Of a stretch of 64,000 bases of DNA, positions 52,338-61,651 are shown piece after piece. Under the pieces are notes generated by a model. The model was not told the DNA's origin and made no database searches. It saw only the letters and a list, made by a program, of their open reading frames with translations. Each line of letters begins with the position of its first letter. The first letter of the stretch is position 1. The stretch is from Citrobacter sp. Awk 4. GTDB lineage: Bacteria; Pseudomonadota; Gammaproteobacteria; Enterobacterales; Enterobacteriaceae. Position numbers and translations under genes: made by a program. The stretch spans positions 1-64,000 of the forward strand of contig NZ_JANEWG010000004.1 in assembly GCF_028069725.1 (NCBI RefSeq), in the 5' to 3' direction.

Positions 52338-52748
52338 GTGAATATTAGCGATGTGGCGAAAAAAACCGGATTAACCAGCAAAGCGATTCGATTTTATGAA
52401 GAGAAAGGGCTGGTGACGCCGCCGCTGCGTAGCGAAAATGGATATCGCACGTACACCCAACAACATCTGAATGAATTGACGTTATTACGTCAGGCGCGCC
52501 AGGTGGGGTTTAACCTGGAAGAGTGCGGCGAACTGGTGAATTTATTTAACGATCCGGGGCGGCACAGCGCCGATGTGAAAAAACGTACGCTGGAGAAAGT
52601 CGCCGAAATTGAGCGGCATATCAGTGAACTGCAGGCGATGCGCGGGCAACTGCTGGCGCTGGCGGATTCCTGCCCTGGCGACGACAGCGCAGAGTGCCCG
52701 ATTATCGATAACCTTTCTGGCTGCTGCCATCACAAAATTCAGGCTTAA
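52338..52748 (+). CDS. cueR: Copper-responsive MerR-family activator CueR
   Basis: 136 aa. N-terminal winged helix ([25 protein letters not shown]), dimerisation helix and C-terminal Cu(I)-binding loop with Cys112 and Cys120 (CPGDDSAEC), followed by the CCHH tail. Initiates at GTG 52338; the overlapping ATG at 52336 is followed at once by a stop. Activates copA and, elsewhere, cueO. Its 3' end overlaps the convergent DUF3142 gene by 4 bp. Confidence 0.97.
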   Translation: MNISDVAKKTGLTSKAIRFYEEKGLVTPPLRSENGYRTYTQQHLNELTLLRQARQVGFNLEECGELVNLFNDPGRHSADVKKRTLEKVAEIERHISELQAMRGQLLALADSCPGDDSAECPIIDNLSGCCHHKIQA

Positions 52749-53461
52749 CGTTCAGGTTGTTTGAGCATAAATACCACCGTGCCGCGATACCAGGGCGAGG
52801 CCTTTAGTTTCGCTTCGTCCTGCGGCATCCACTTTCCGTTTTGCACCAGCCCGAGCTTAAAGGGAATGCGTAGCCGCTGTAGCGCGGGCAAATAGTGCGC
52901 GTAGTTATCGACCGTATGACGCCCCTGATAGCTTTGCACCACCAGTTCATCCACCGGCAGTGCGTTGAGGGTGTCAATATCGCCCGTTTTTGCCCAGTCC
53001 AGCAACCCGGTTACGCCAAGGGCGAACTCGGGCGGTAACTGCTGACGCAACTGACGCAAAAAACGGGCGTAGTCCGCCAGTTGATGGGTGGCGGCGTCAA
53101 AATCGACCTGCAAACCGATAACCTGGTTGCCTGTTTTTTGCCAGCGCTGCATCAGGTGGATAATCCGCGCCGGGATCGCCTCCGGCACGTCAAGCGTCGT
53201 AAAGCGCACCGTGAGCCAGAGGGTCGGAAACGTCAGGCGACTCACCGGCAATCCCAGACGCTGAAAGACCACCTCGCCTGAGCGTGTCAGTACCTCGCCC
53301 TGATGCAGGTAGACCGTTTGCGCATTTTGCAGGTCAGCGCTGGCTTTCACGCCAGACCACAGCCAGAACGCTTGGTGTTCGCGGGCATTGACGGTCTCTG
53401 CCGCCTGCGACTGACCTGTCAGCAGTGCGACTACCAGTAATATTTGAGCTTTTGTGCCCAC
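52745..53461 (-). CDS. Exported DUF3142 protein, possible TIM-barrel hydrolase relative
   Basis: 238 aa from a GTG start. Signal peptide about 1-20 (...GQSQA/AE). The order of segments [41 protein letters not shown] and [10 protein letters not shown] looks like successive barrel strands, with acidic VDFDA resembling glycosidase-type motifs; this fold guess is inference. The start lies 31 bp inside the 3' end of the preceding 717-aa gene, so the two are probably translationally coupled and functionally linked. Not found at this place in K-12. Function unknown. Confidence 0.75.
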   Translation of the reverse strand: MGTKAQILLVVALLTGQSQAAETVNAREHQAFWLWSGVKASADLQNAQTVYLHQGEVLTRSGEVVFQRLGLPVSRLTFPTLWLTVRFTTLDVPEAIPARIIHLMQRWQKTGNQVIGLQVDFDAATHQLADYARFLRQLRQQLPPEFALGVTGLLDWAKTGDIDTLNALPVDELVVQSYQGRHTVDNYAHYLPALQRLRIPFKLGLVQNGKWMPQDEAKLKASPWYRGTVVFMLKQPER

Positions 53462-55584
53462 GGGCTACCCGGATACGCTGTTTTCAACTGTGTGAACCAG
53501 CCTTTACGCTGTACTTTATCGACCTCTTCACCGCCGCACTCGTTTATCCCGGAAGGCGAATAGCACATGATGGCCCGGTAGAGGGCATAGCTTTTATCCT
53601 CGGGTTCCGCTTTCGGTGAGGCGATGACCTGCTGGTAGTAGCTCTGGCGATCAAACTGGCCATACGGATGTTTGCGGTCGATAGCCGCCTCCAGCGCGTC
53701 GTTTCCCCCTCCGTCTTTCCATAAATCGACATGCGTTTGCGTGGTGCGGAAGAACTCACCCAGACAGTTGAGGGCGTGCGCGTCGTTGGCTTTTTTGCTC
53801 AGGACGCCAACCGTTTCGCTCAGGCCACGACAGACGTATCCGGCATCCGCCGCGCTGCCATTCCAGTCAAAAACACTCAGATTCACGTCGTCGAAGTCTT
53901 CACCGATGACCGGCGGCGTAATCGCCTGCACAAGTTTGATATCGGTTAACCAGTCGCTAAAACGGTTTTCGGTGAGATCACGCACCAGTAGAGTGTGCAG
54001 GGCGATAGTGCGTTCTTCATTATTCGTTCCCTGAGTCGCCAACTGGCGCAACAGGTCGAGAGGGGCCTGCGTTTTCAGAACCCGGGAGCGGAATCGCAGG
54101 TTGGTTACGGGACTTTGCGGGGCAAAAATCGCGTTAATCTCGTTGTTATATACCAGCGTTGCGGCCAGTTTCGCCTGCAGATACTGTTGCTGCTCGTTGT
54201 CTTTGCTGAGTTTCAGCAACTGTTGCCAGAAATCACGCGCCGCCTGCCACTGTTGTTGTCCCATCAGCGCTTCGCCGTACAATACTTGCTCGCTGAAGGC
54301 GAGAATATCCTGCGCCGGAAGCTGTTGGGCTGGGGTGACGGCCTGAACGACAGCGGCATAGTTGCCTGTTGTCATCCACAGATTGAGCTGCAGGTTGCGC
54401 CACAGCGGCGCTTTTCCGCCTTGCTCAAATGCCGGTTTACTGCTGTCGAGGTCGGCTTGCGTCAACGTTGGTTTATTGTCACTTTTCAGACGCAGTGCGC
54501 GTAACAATTCGATGTAACTTATCTGTAGCGCATCGGGGAAGGCTTCCGTGAACGGGGCGTTGTAGAAGCGCATGCCGTACACGTTATCGTATTCGGTTAC
54601 CAGACGACGCAGTGCGTCAGGATCTTTCGCCTGCTGGAAGGTCTGTTCATACAATGCCGCCAGTTGCGGCCACGCTTGCTGATACCAGTTGATACGGCGC
54701 AGCATGCCGTGTGCAGAATCGGCGTAGCGCCCTTGCGGCCAGCGTTGCAGATAACGCTGCGCCGCTTCTTGTGCCTGGTTGGCGAACTGCTGGTCTATCT
54801 TGCTGATATCAAAATCGCCGTACTCGCCGGTACTGTTCTGGCTACTTTTGTTCAGCGCCGTACGCATCAGCATGTATTGTGCCGTCTCTTCCAGCCACGG
54901 ATGCTTGCTGTTTGCCAGGGTGGTGAAATCCTGCTCTGCGGATTTGTAGTCTTCAGTGTAGAAATAGGTAGCACCGATCAGATACGTTTTGTACAGCAGG
55001 GCAGTGGAATCTGCCGGAAGTGTTGCAAGCGCTTCAGAGACCTGCCCCGTTGTGGCGCCATCCCAGATTGCCATGCGCGCCTGCGCCAGCAGATGACGTT
55101 GTTCCGGCGTAAGGGTCTCGTCATCGATGAGCGCCGTAAAAAACTGACTCACGCCGTCACTGCTATTCGAAACGTAGCGGTTTTCCAGTCCGCTATCTTT
55201 TTCACTCAGCCGTAGTATCTCTGCCGAATCAAGTTGCAGCGCCGTCGCTTGCTCAGTCAGCGTTGGGTTCTCTCTGGATACCACGGTTGGCGCAGAGGGG
55301 GCGCTCACGGCATCCCATTGCGGATGATAGGCAAAATAGTAATCGCGGGAACGGGTGATATCCGCAGGCATCGACTGCACGGGGAGGGCAAACGACTTTG
55401 CTTCGCTGAGTAACCGCAGCAGGTTGTCGCGGGTATCATTTCCGGGAGTGAGCACCGGTACGCCTTTCAGCAGGCAGTTTTTGCTGCTCCATGTGCAGTC
55501 CTCGATATCGAAAGAGGCGAATGCCTGTGGCGCACCCGCCAGCAGTGCACAGAGAGCGAGTGTAAGGGGAGTCTTCCTGGCCAT
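53431..55584 (-). CDS. Large exported protein with TPR-like helical repeats, function unknown
   Basis: 717 aa. Signal peptide about 1-23 (MARKTPLTLALCALLAGAPQ, cleavage near AFA/SF), no lipobox. Mature part is Gln/Ala/Leu-rich with TPR-like segments, for example YKTYLIGATYFYTEDYKSAEQDFTTL and the QEAAQRYLQRWPQGRYADSAHGML stretch. Several cysteines occur in the N- and C-terminal parts (DCTWSSKNC, CYSPSGINECGG), suggesting disulfides. It starts 19 bp after the ybbJ stop and overlaps the DUF3142 gene, so it appears to extend the qmcA-ybbJ operon. Not in the K-12 locus. Confidence 0.75.
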   Translation of the reverse strand: MARKTPLTLALCALLAGAPQAFASFDIEDCTWSSKNCLLKGVPVLTPGNDTRDNLLRLLSEAKSFALPVQSMPADITRSRDYYFAYHPQWDAVSAPSAPTVVSRENPTLTEQATALQLDSAEILRLSEKDSGLENRYVSNSSDGVSQFFTALIDDETLTPEQRHLLAQARMAIWDGATTGQVSEALATLPADSTALLYKTYLIGATYFYTEDYKSAEQDFTTLANSKHPWLEETAQYMLMRTALNKSSQNSTGEYGDFDISKIDQQFANQAQEAAQRYLQRWPQGRYADSAHGMLRRINWYQQAWPQLAALYEQTFQQAKDPDALRRLVTEYDNVYGMRFYNAPFTEAFPDALQISYIELLRALRLKSDNKPTLTQADLDSSKPAFEQGGKAPLWRNLQLNLWMTTGNYAAVVQAVTPAQQLPAQDILAFSEQVLYGEALMGQQQWQAARDFWQQLLKLSKDNEQQQYLQAKLAATLVYNNEINAIFAPQSPVTNLRFRSRVLKTQAPLDLLRQLATQGTNNEERTIALHTLLVRDLTENRFSDWLTDIKLVQAITPPVIGEDFDDVNLSVFDWNGSAADAGYVCRGLSETVGVLSKKANDAHALNCLGEFFRTTQTHVDLWKDGGGNDALEAAIDRKHPYGQFDRQSYYQQVIASPKAEPEDKSYALYRAIMCYSPSGINECGGEEVDKVQRKGWFTQLKTAYPGSPWAQKLKYYW

Positions 55585-55603
55585 AATTGTATTTCCCTGA
55601 TAA

Positions 55604-56068
55604 TTATTGTTCTGATGGTATCGATTTGATTTTCAGCGTAATGCCTTCTACCGCGATAACTTCGACATGCGTACCGGCAGTGAGATCCTGATCGGCGCTG
55701 ACGGGCCAGGAGCTGTCGCCAACCCGCATGTGACCCCGCCCGTTGCTCAGCGTTGTGTCCAGAATAAACCGGCGCCCAACCAGTTGTTGTCCGCGTTGAT
55801 TGAGATGGCTGTCTGATGGTTTTTGCTCACTGACGCGCCGCGTCAGCCACTTCCACCAGAACCACGCCGCCAGCAGGGTTAAGATGGAAAACAGCGTCCC
55901 TTGCCACTCCCAGCCGAAAGGAAACAGCCAGACCGTTAATCCGGTGATCACAGCCGCCACACCGCTCCACAGCAGATAGCCGTTACCGCCGAGCATCTCG
56001 GCGGCCAGCAACAGACCGCCGAGGCTGAGCCAGAAAAGATGCGGATGTAACAGAATCATCTCTATCAT
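55604..56068 (-). CDS. ybbJ: NfeD-like inner-membrane protein YbbJ
   Basis: 154 aa. Two to three N-terminal membrane helices, then an OB-fold NfeD domain (about 80-150, [26 protein letters not shown]). NfeD proteins partner with SPFH proteins, and the gene overlaps qmcA by 4 bp. Molecular role unproven. Confidence 0.92.
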   Translation of the reverse strand: MIEMILLHPHLFWLSLGGLLLAAEMLGGNGYLLWSGVAAVITGLTVWLFPFGWEWQGTLFSILTLLAAWFWWKWLTRRVSEQKPSDSHLNQRGQQLVGRRFILDTTLSNGRGHMRVGDSSWPVSADQDLTAGTHVEVIAVEGITLKIKSIPSEQ

Positions 56069-56982
56069 GGGTTTTTCCGTTCGCTGGCGCTGTCCTTAAT
56101 CAGTTCGGTGATCCCGCCAATGGCGCCCATCAGACTGCTGGCATCGAGCGGCATCATCACCACTTTACTGTTATTAGCAGAACCAATTTGTTGCAGCGCT
56201 TCGGTGTATTTCTGCGCCACGAAATAGTTGACCGCCTGAATGTTCCCGGAGGCAATCGCATCAGAAACCATTTGCGTAGCGCGGGCTTCCGCCTCGGCGG
56301 AACGTTCACGGGCTTCTGCCTGTAAAAATGCCGACTGACGGTCACCTTCCGCTTTCAAAATCTTCGCCTGTTTTTCACCCTCAGCTTTGACGATCTGCGC
56401 CTGACGGATGCCTTCAGCCTCCAGAATGTTGGCGCGCTTGGTACGTTCCGCTTTCATCTGAGCATTCATTGCGTCAATCAGTTCTGCCGGTGGGCGTACA
56501 TCGCGGATTTCGATACGGGTGATTTTAATACCCCACGGATTGGTGGCTTCATCGACAATGTGCAGCAGGCGTGTATTGATGTTGTCGCGCTGGGAGAGCA
56601 TTTCATCAAGCTCCATCGAGCCCAGCACCGTACGGATGTTGGTCATGGTCAGATTGATGATGGCCAGCTCCAGATTACTGACTTCATAGGCGGCTTTCGG
56701 CGCATCAATCACCTGAATAAAACAGACGGCATCAATGGCGACGTTGGCGTTATCTTTCGAGATAACTTCCTGTGATGGAATATCGAGAACTTGTTCCATC
56801 ATATTGATTTTTCTGCCAATTCTGTCCATAAACGGCACGACGAGACTCAGGCCTGGCTGTAGTGTTTTGGTATAGCGGCCAAACCGCTCTACGGTCCACT
56901 GGAACCCCTGCGGTACAATTTTGACGCCAGCGCCGACAATCACCAGTGCGACGAAAATAAGAATCGGGATAAAGATAAGCAT
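56065..56982 (-). CDS. qmcA: SPFH/Band-7 membrane protein QmcA (YbbK)
   Basis: 305 aa starting [20 protein letters not shown], after an AGGAGGT ribosome site. N-terminal membrane anchor, SPFH domain (about 20-180) and a long Glu/Ala/Lys-rich coiled coil (about 185-265). In E. coli it forms large membrane assemblies and genetically relates to FtsH/HtpX quality control. An in-frame ATG nine codons upstream (57009) is less likely. Confidence 0.95.
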   Translation of the reverse strand: MLIFIPILIFVALVIVGAGVKIVPQGFQWTVERFGRYTKTLQPGLSLVVPFMDRIGRKINMMEQVLDIPSQEVISKDNANVAIDAVCFIQVIDAPKAAYEVSNLELAIINLTMTNIRTVLGSMELDEMLSQRDNINTRLLHIVDEATNPWGIKITRIEIRDVRPPAELIDAMNAQMKAERTKRANILEAEGIRQAQIVKAEGEKQAKILKAEGDRQSAFLQAEARERSAEAEARATQMVSDAIASGNIQAVNYFVAQKYTEALQQIGSANNSKVVMMPLDASSLMGAIGGITELIKDSASERKNP

Positions 56983-57131
56983 CGATAAACCTCCTGTAGT
57001 GTTGTCCATGTCAAAAACGATTTTTATTGTTTCTGTGAATTAATTATACCTGATTAATCATAGTGAGTTACCTCCTGGTCATTAGAGGGATACACTACAT
57101 TTTCGCCAGAAACATGAAAAACGGATGCGTA

Positions 57132-57809
57132 ATGAAAGAAGAAAGCATTTTGCTCCAGCTTAACAGGGTTGGATACCAGACAGGGGTTACCAACATTCTG
57201 AATAACATCAGTTTTAATCTTAAGGCGGGTGAGTTTAAGCTGATTACCGGCCCTTCAGGATGCGGTAAGAGCACGCTGCTAAAAATTGTCGCATCGCTGA
57301 TTAGCCCGAGTCGTGGCGAGATCTTTTTTTCCGGGGATGAGATCACTACCCTGAATCCCGAACACTATCGCCAGCAAGTCTCTTATTGCGCCCAGACGCC
57401 TGCGCTGTTTGGCGACACGGTTTACGATAATCTGATTTTCCCGTGGCAGATCCGTCATCAACAACCCGATCCGAACGCATTTGCCGCCGATCTGGCGCGC
57501 GTTGAATTATCGCAAGCGATCCTGACCAAGAGTATTACTGAACTTTCGGGCGGCGAGAAACAGCGGGTCGCCTTAATTCGCAACTTACAGTTTCTGCCTA
57601 AAGTGCTGCTGCTGGATGAAATTACCAGCGCGTTGGATGAGCGCAATAAACGCAATGTGAACGATCTTATCCATCATTATGTTCGCGATAAAAATATCGG
57701 CGTGTTATGGGTCACTCACGATAAAGATGAAATAAACCATGCGGATAACGTGATCACACTCCAGCCTCATGCCGGGGAAATGCAGGAAGCAACTTATGAA
57801 CGAGCATAA
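57132..57809 (+). CDS. fetA: Iron exporter ATP-binding protein FetA (YbbL)
   Basis: 225 aa in the family frame (MKEESILLQLNRVGYQ). Walker A GPSGCGKST, signature LSGGEKQR and Walker B VLLLDE are intact. With FetB it forms an iron exporter linked to resistance to oxidative stress. The frame is open to 57063 and an ATG at 57114 is possible; 57132 gives the K-12 length. Overlaps fetB by 14 bp. Confidence 0.94.
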   Translation: MKEESILLQLNRVGYQTGVTNILNNISFNLKAGEFKLITGPSGCGKSTLLKIVASLISPSRGEIFFSGDEITTLNPEHYRQQVSYCAQTPALFGDTVYDNLIFPWQIRHQQPDPNAFAADLARVELSQAILTKSITELSGGEKQRVALIRNLQFLPKVLLLDEITSALDERNKRNVNDLIHHYVRDKNIGVLWVTHDKDEINHADNVITLQPHAGEMQEATYERA

Positions 57810-58575
57810 TATTACCAATGAATCTCTGGCCTTCGCGATGATGCTGGTGGTGGTGGCGATGATGATTAGCCACAAAGAAAAACTGGCGCTGGAGAAAGAG
57901 ATTCTCTGGAGTATCTGCCGGGCGGTGGTCCAGCTTGTCATTGTGGGGTATGTCTTAAAATACATATTCGGCGTGAATCATGCCGTGTTGACCATTTTGA
58001 TGGTGTTATTCATCTGTTTTAACGCGGCGTATAACGCACAAAAACGCAGTAAATATATCGACAAAGCCTTTATCTCATCGTTTATCGCTATTACGTCCGG
58101 CGCGGGTTTAACGCTGGCGGTATTGGTGCTTTCTGGCTCCATTGAATTTGTTCCCATGCAGGTGATCCCCATTTCCGGGATGATTGCGGGGAACGCGATG
58201 GTGGCTGTCGGTTTGTGTTACAACAACCTTGGGCAGCGATTTACGAGTGAACAACAGCAGATTCAGGAAAAACTGAGCCTCGGCGCAACGCCGAAAATGG
58301 CGTCTGCCGGACTTATCCGCGACAGCATTCGCGCGTCGCTTATCCCGACGATAGATTCGGCAAAAACGGTGGGATTAGTGAGTTTACCAGGGATGATGTC
58401 GGGACTTATTTTTGCCGGTATCGACCCGGTGAAGGCGATTAAATATCAAATAATGGTGACCTTTATGCTGCTCTCAACCGCCAGCCTGTCGACCATTATC
58501 GCCTGCTATTTAACCTACCGGAAGTTTTACAATTCGCGCCACCAACTGGTGGTGGCGCGGTTGAAGAAGTCGTGA
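57796..58575 (+). CDS. fetB: Iron exporter membrane protein FetB (YbbM)
   Basis: 259 aa starting MNEHNITNESLAFAMML, with six to seven predicted membrane helices and the conserved MIAGNAMVAVGLCYNNLG and VGLVSLPGMMSGLIFAG segments. Membrane partner of FetA, translationally coupled. Confidence 0.95.
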   Translation: MNEHNITNESLAFAMMLVVVAMMISHKEKLALEKEILWSICRAVVQLVIVGYVLKYIFGVNHAVLTILMVLFICFNAAYNAQKRSKYIDKAFISSFIAITSGAGLTLAVLVLSGSIEFVPMQVIPISGMIAGNAMVAVGLCYNNLGQRFTSEQQQIQEKLSLGATPKMASAGLIRDSIRASLIPTIDSAKTVGLVSLPGMMSGLIFAGIDPVKAIKYQIMVTFMLLSTASLSTIIACYLTYRKFYNSRHQLVVARLKKS

Positions 58576-58582
58576 TGTTTTA

Positions 58583-58642
58583 GCGGATGGCGCGGGCCTA
58601 CGGGGGGATTTGTAGGCCCGATAAGCGTCAGCGCCATCGGGC
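58583..58642. repeat. BIME (REP pair) between fetB and cnoX
   Basis: A degenerate REP (GCGGATGGCGCGGGCCTAC) followed by an inverted unit GTAGGCCCGATAAGCG...GCGCCATCGGGC. It sits between convergent genes. Confidence 0.8.
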
Positions 58643-58655
58643 AAAATGCAGCGAA

Positions 58656-59510
58656 TTAGTACAACAGCGCGTACAGCTGGCGGCGGTACTTTGAGGCCAG
58701 GGCATCACCGGTACCCAGCGCCGCAAGAATTTCCTGGAACGTTTTACGCGCCTGACCCTCAGCGGCAGAGAGATCTTTCTTCAGATGGCTGAATAACAGC
58801 TCCAGCGCTTCTTCATTACGACCCACCTGATGCAGTTGTAACGCCAGTTGCGCGGCCAGCGCAGCATCCTGCGGATTATCCGCAACCTGCTGCTGCAAGT
58901 GTTGAATTTCCGGGGTATCCGCCGCTTGTTTCAGCAGTTCAATTTGTGCGACCAGCCCTTGAAAACGGGTATCCTGATCTTGTAATGGGATGGTCTTCAA
59001 GACCGCTTCGGCATCTTCCGAGCGGTTGAGGGCAATTTGCGTTTCCGCCAGCAGCAGTCCGATCTCGCTGTTCTGGCTGGAAAGCTGCCAGGCGTCTTTC
59101 AGCAGCGGCAGCGCCTCAGCGTAGTTGCCTTCCTGCATCAGTTGCATCGCCTGCTGCGCTTTCAGCTCTTCTTCTCGTGGCAGAACTTTGTCGAGCAGCG
59201 CGCGGATAACCTCTTCCGGCTGCGGCCCCTGGAAACCATCCACCGGCTGACCGTTCTGGAACAGATAAACGGTTGGAATGGCGCGCAGACCAAACTGGGA
59301 GGCGATCATCTGTTCCGCGTCACAGTCCAGTTTCGCCAGAATAAACTGACCGTTATATTGCGCAGCCAGGCTTTCCAGCACGGGCGTCAGCTGCAGACAG
59401 TGCTGGCTACGCTCAGACCAGAAATAGAACAGGACCGGGGTGGTCATTGACTGTTCAAGGGTCTGCTGCAAATTGGATTCGTTAATGTTAACAATATTCT
59501 GTACGGACAT
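58656..59510 (-). CDS. cnoX: Chaperedoxin CnoX (YbbN)
   Basis: 284 aa. N-terminal thioredoxin fold (about 1-110) whose active site reads Ser-Gln-His-Cys ([11 protein letters not shown]) instead of CxxC, so it lacks thiol reductase chemistry. Long C-terminal TPR region (about 115-284). It holds unfolded proteins after hypochlorous-acid chlorination, passes them to GroEL and DnaK, and protects cysteines by mixed disulfides. Confidence 0.96.
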   Translation of the reverse strand: MSVQNIVNINESNLQQTLEQSMTTPVLFYFWSERSQHCLQLTPVLESLAAQYNGQFILAKLDCDAEQMIASQFGLRAIPTVYLFQNGQPVDGFQGPQPEEVIRALLDKVLPREEELKAQQAMQLMQEGNYAEALPLLKDAWQLSSQNSEIGLLLAETQIALNRSEDAEAVLKTIPLQDQDTRFQGLVAQIELLKQAADTPEIQHLQQQVADNPQDAALAAQLALQLHQVGRNEEALELLFSHLKKDLSAAEGQARKTFQEILAALGTGDALASKYRRQLYALLY

Positions 59511-59571
59511 GGAGTCGCTCTCTTTTGTCTATATTTCTTTTTACATGGGGGCGCAGAGGTGTGCTTCCAAC

Positions 59572-60342
59572 TCACCCTTGTAAAATTTTGTCCATTATGC
59601 GCCCTGGCAACAGGCGTTTAAGTAACATGACGGCCCACGTCACCATCGTGACGGGATAGCGTAATTTCGGTTTATCGCTTTCAAACGCGTGCCGCACTTT
59701 GGCGACAACGGCCTCCGGCCCGAGCGTAAAACGCGCGGCGATACCGGGGTTTTCGACCGGTTGGTCATTTTGCGTCTGGTTAACGTTTTCGGTGAAACGA
59801 GTGCGGATGGGACCGGGTTCGATCAGACTGACTTTGATGCCGGTGTGGCGCAATTCCATCCGCAGTGCGTCTGACCAGGCTTCCAGCGCATATTTGCTGG
59901 CAGCGTAGGCGCCGCGACCTGGCGTGGAAATCAGTCCCATCACCGAGGAGGTCATCACAATACGACCTTCACGGTGCGGCAACATTGCGGGCAGCAGACG
60001 CATGGTGAGCTGATGCGCGCCAAAGAAATTGGCGGAAAACTGCTGTTCCATCTGCTCGCGGCTGATGGTCGAGAGCGGGCCATAAACGCCATAGCCGGCA
60101 TTATTAAAGATCCCATACAAACAATTATCGGTCAGGGCGAGCACTTCTCTGGCGGCACTGTCCACACTTTCGGGGGAATCCAGATCCAGCAGAACACCGG
60201 TGAAGCCCATACTGTTCATGCGAGCGACGTCTTCAGGTTTACGGCAGCCTGCCAGAATTTGGAAACCCTGGCGCTTGAGTTCAAGGGCGCTTTCCAGGCC
60301 GATTCCGCTGGAACATCCTGTTATTAAGACCGATTTTTGCAT
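59572..60342 (-). CDS. ybbO: Short-chain dehydrogenase/reductase YbbO
   Basis: 256 aa from MQKSVLITG. Cofactor motif TGCSSGIG (8-15), NNAG, catalytic Ser in TSSVMG and Tyr-x3-Lys in YAASK. The K-12 protein has a short extra N-terminus before the same Met. E. coli YbbO has aldehyde reductase activity with NADP+; the physiological substrate is uncertain. Confidence 0.94.
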   Translation of the reverse strand: MQKSVLITGCSSGIGLESALELKRQGFQILAGCRKPEDVARMNSMGFTGVLLDLDSPESVDSAAREVLALTDNCLYGIFNNAGYGVYGPLSTISREQMEQQFSANFFGAHQLTMRLLPAMLPHREGRIVMTSSVMGLISTPGRGAYAASKYALEAWSDALRMELRHTGIKVSLIEPGPIRTRFTENVNQTQNDQPVENPGIAARFTLGPEAVVAKVRHAFESDKPKLRYPVTMVTWAVMLLKRLLPGRIMDKILQG

Positions 60343-60370
60343 AACTTTACCTGTCAGGATCTCCGATGAT

Positions 60371-60997
60371 TTACGAGTCGTGGTTAACTAATGGTGTCAA
60401 TTGTTTCGCCATCCAGTCGGCGATAAACGGTTGCGCGTCGCGATTTGGATGAATGCCGTCGTCCTGCATCCATTGGGGTTTCAGATAAACCTCTTCCATA
60501 AAAAAGGGCAGGAGCGGAATATCGAACTCTGTGGCAAGTCTGGGATAGATGGCGCTAAAGGTTTCATTATACCGACGACCGTAGTTTGCGGGCAGACGTA
60601 TTTGCATCAGAAGGGGTTTGGCGTTGGCGGCTTTGACGTCTTGCAAAATTTTACGCAGCGTTTGCTCCGTTTGCTGAGGCTGAAACCCGCGTAAACCGTC
60701 ATTGCCACCCAGCTCTACCAGCACCCAACGGGGTTGATGTTGTTGAAGTAACCCGGGCAGGCGCGCCAGCGCTTGTTGCGAGGTATCACCACTGATACTG
60801 GCGTTGACCACCGTTGTTTTGGTCTGCCATTTATCATGCAGGAGCGCCGGCCAGGCGGCATTGGCCGACATGCGGTATCCGGCGCTCAGGCTGTCGCCCA
60901 GAATCAGTAACGTCTCCGCTGCGGCGGCGCGGAAGGTTAACAGAATCAGGAACAGGAAGGGCAGATGCCAGCGGAAAACATTGTTGAAGTTCATCAT
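60371..60997 (-). CDS. tesA: Thioesterase I / protease I / lysophospholipase L1
   Basis: 208 aa. Signal peptide about 1-26 (...FRAAAA/ET). GDSL/SGNH hydrolase: nucleophile in LILGDSLSAGY, Gly in ISGDTSQ, Asn in VELGGNDGL and catalytic Asp/His in DDGIHPN. Periplasmic esterase. The ATG at 60997 matches K-12; its 5' end overlaps the divergent ybbA coding sequence by 33 bp. Confidence 0.97.
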   Translation of the reverse strand: MMNFNNVFRWHLPFLFLILLTFRAAAAETLLILGDSLSAGYRMSANAAWPALLHDKWQTKTTVVNASISGDTSQQALARLPGLLQQHQPRWVLVELGGNDGLRGFQPQQTEQTLRKILQDVKAANAKPLLMQIRLPANYGRRYNETFSAIYPRLATEFDIPLLPFFMEEVYLKPQWMQDDGIHPNRDAQPFIADWMAKQLTPLVNHDS

Positions 60998-61651
60998 CTT
61001 AAGAAGTCCGTCGGTCAGGGGGAGCATGAGCTTTCCATCCTTACCGGAGTTGAACTGGTTGTCAAACGCGGCGATACCCTCGCGCTGATTGGTGAGTCGG
61101 GGTCGGGGAAATCCACGTTACTGGCGATTCTCGCCGGTCTGGATGACGGCAGCAGCGGTGAAGTGAGACTGGTGGGAAAACCGTTGCACACGATGGACGA
61201 AGAAGCGCGGGCGCAACTGCGCGCCCGGCATGTCGGCTTTGTGTTTCAGTCTTTTATGTTAATCCCCACGCTGAATGCGCTGGAAAACGTCGAACTGCCC
61301 GCGTTGTTGCGCGGTGAGAACAGCGGTCAAAGCCGCGCTGGTGCGAAAGCGTTACTCGAGCAACTCGGGTTGGGAAAACGACTGGACCATCTCCCGGCGC
61401 AGCTTTCCGGCGGCGAACAACAGCGTGTGGCGCTGGCGCGGGCTTTTAATGGTCGTCCGGACGTGCTGTTTGCCGATGAGCCAACGGGCAATCTCGACCG
61501 ACAAACCGGCGATAAGATTGCGGATTTACTCTTCTCCCTCAACCGCGAACATGGCACGACGCTGATTCTGGTGACGCACGACCTTACACTGGCGGCACGC
61601 TGCGACAGGCGTCTGCGGCTGGTCAATGGGCAGTTGCAGGAGGAGGCATGA
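60965..61651 (+). CDS. ybbA: ABC transporter ATP-binding protein YbbA
   Basis: 228 aa of the MacB/LolD type: Walker A GESGSGKST (about 42-50), Q-loop VFQSFML, signature LSGGEQQR and Walker B VLFADEPTGNLD. It works with YbbP (4-bp overlap ATGA). The ABC type is a mechanotransmission exporter; the substrate is unknown, and the pair neighbours tesA. Confidence 0.95.
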   Translation: MPAENIVEVHHLKKSVGQGEHELSILTGVELVVKRGDTLALIGESGSGKSTLLAILAGLDDGSSGEVRLVGKPLHTMDEEARAQLRARHVGFVFQSFMLIPTLNALENVELPALLRGENSGQSRAGAKALLEQLGLGKRLDHLPAQLSGGEQQRVALARAFNGRPDVLFADEPTGNLDRQTGDKIADLLFSLNREHGTTLILVTHDLTLAARCDRRLRLVNGQLQEEA

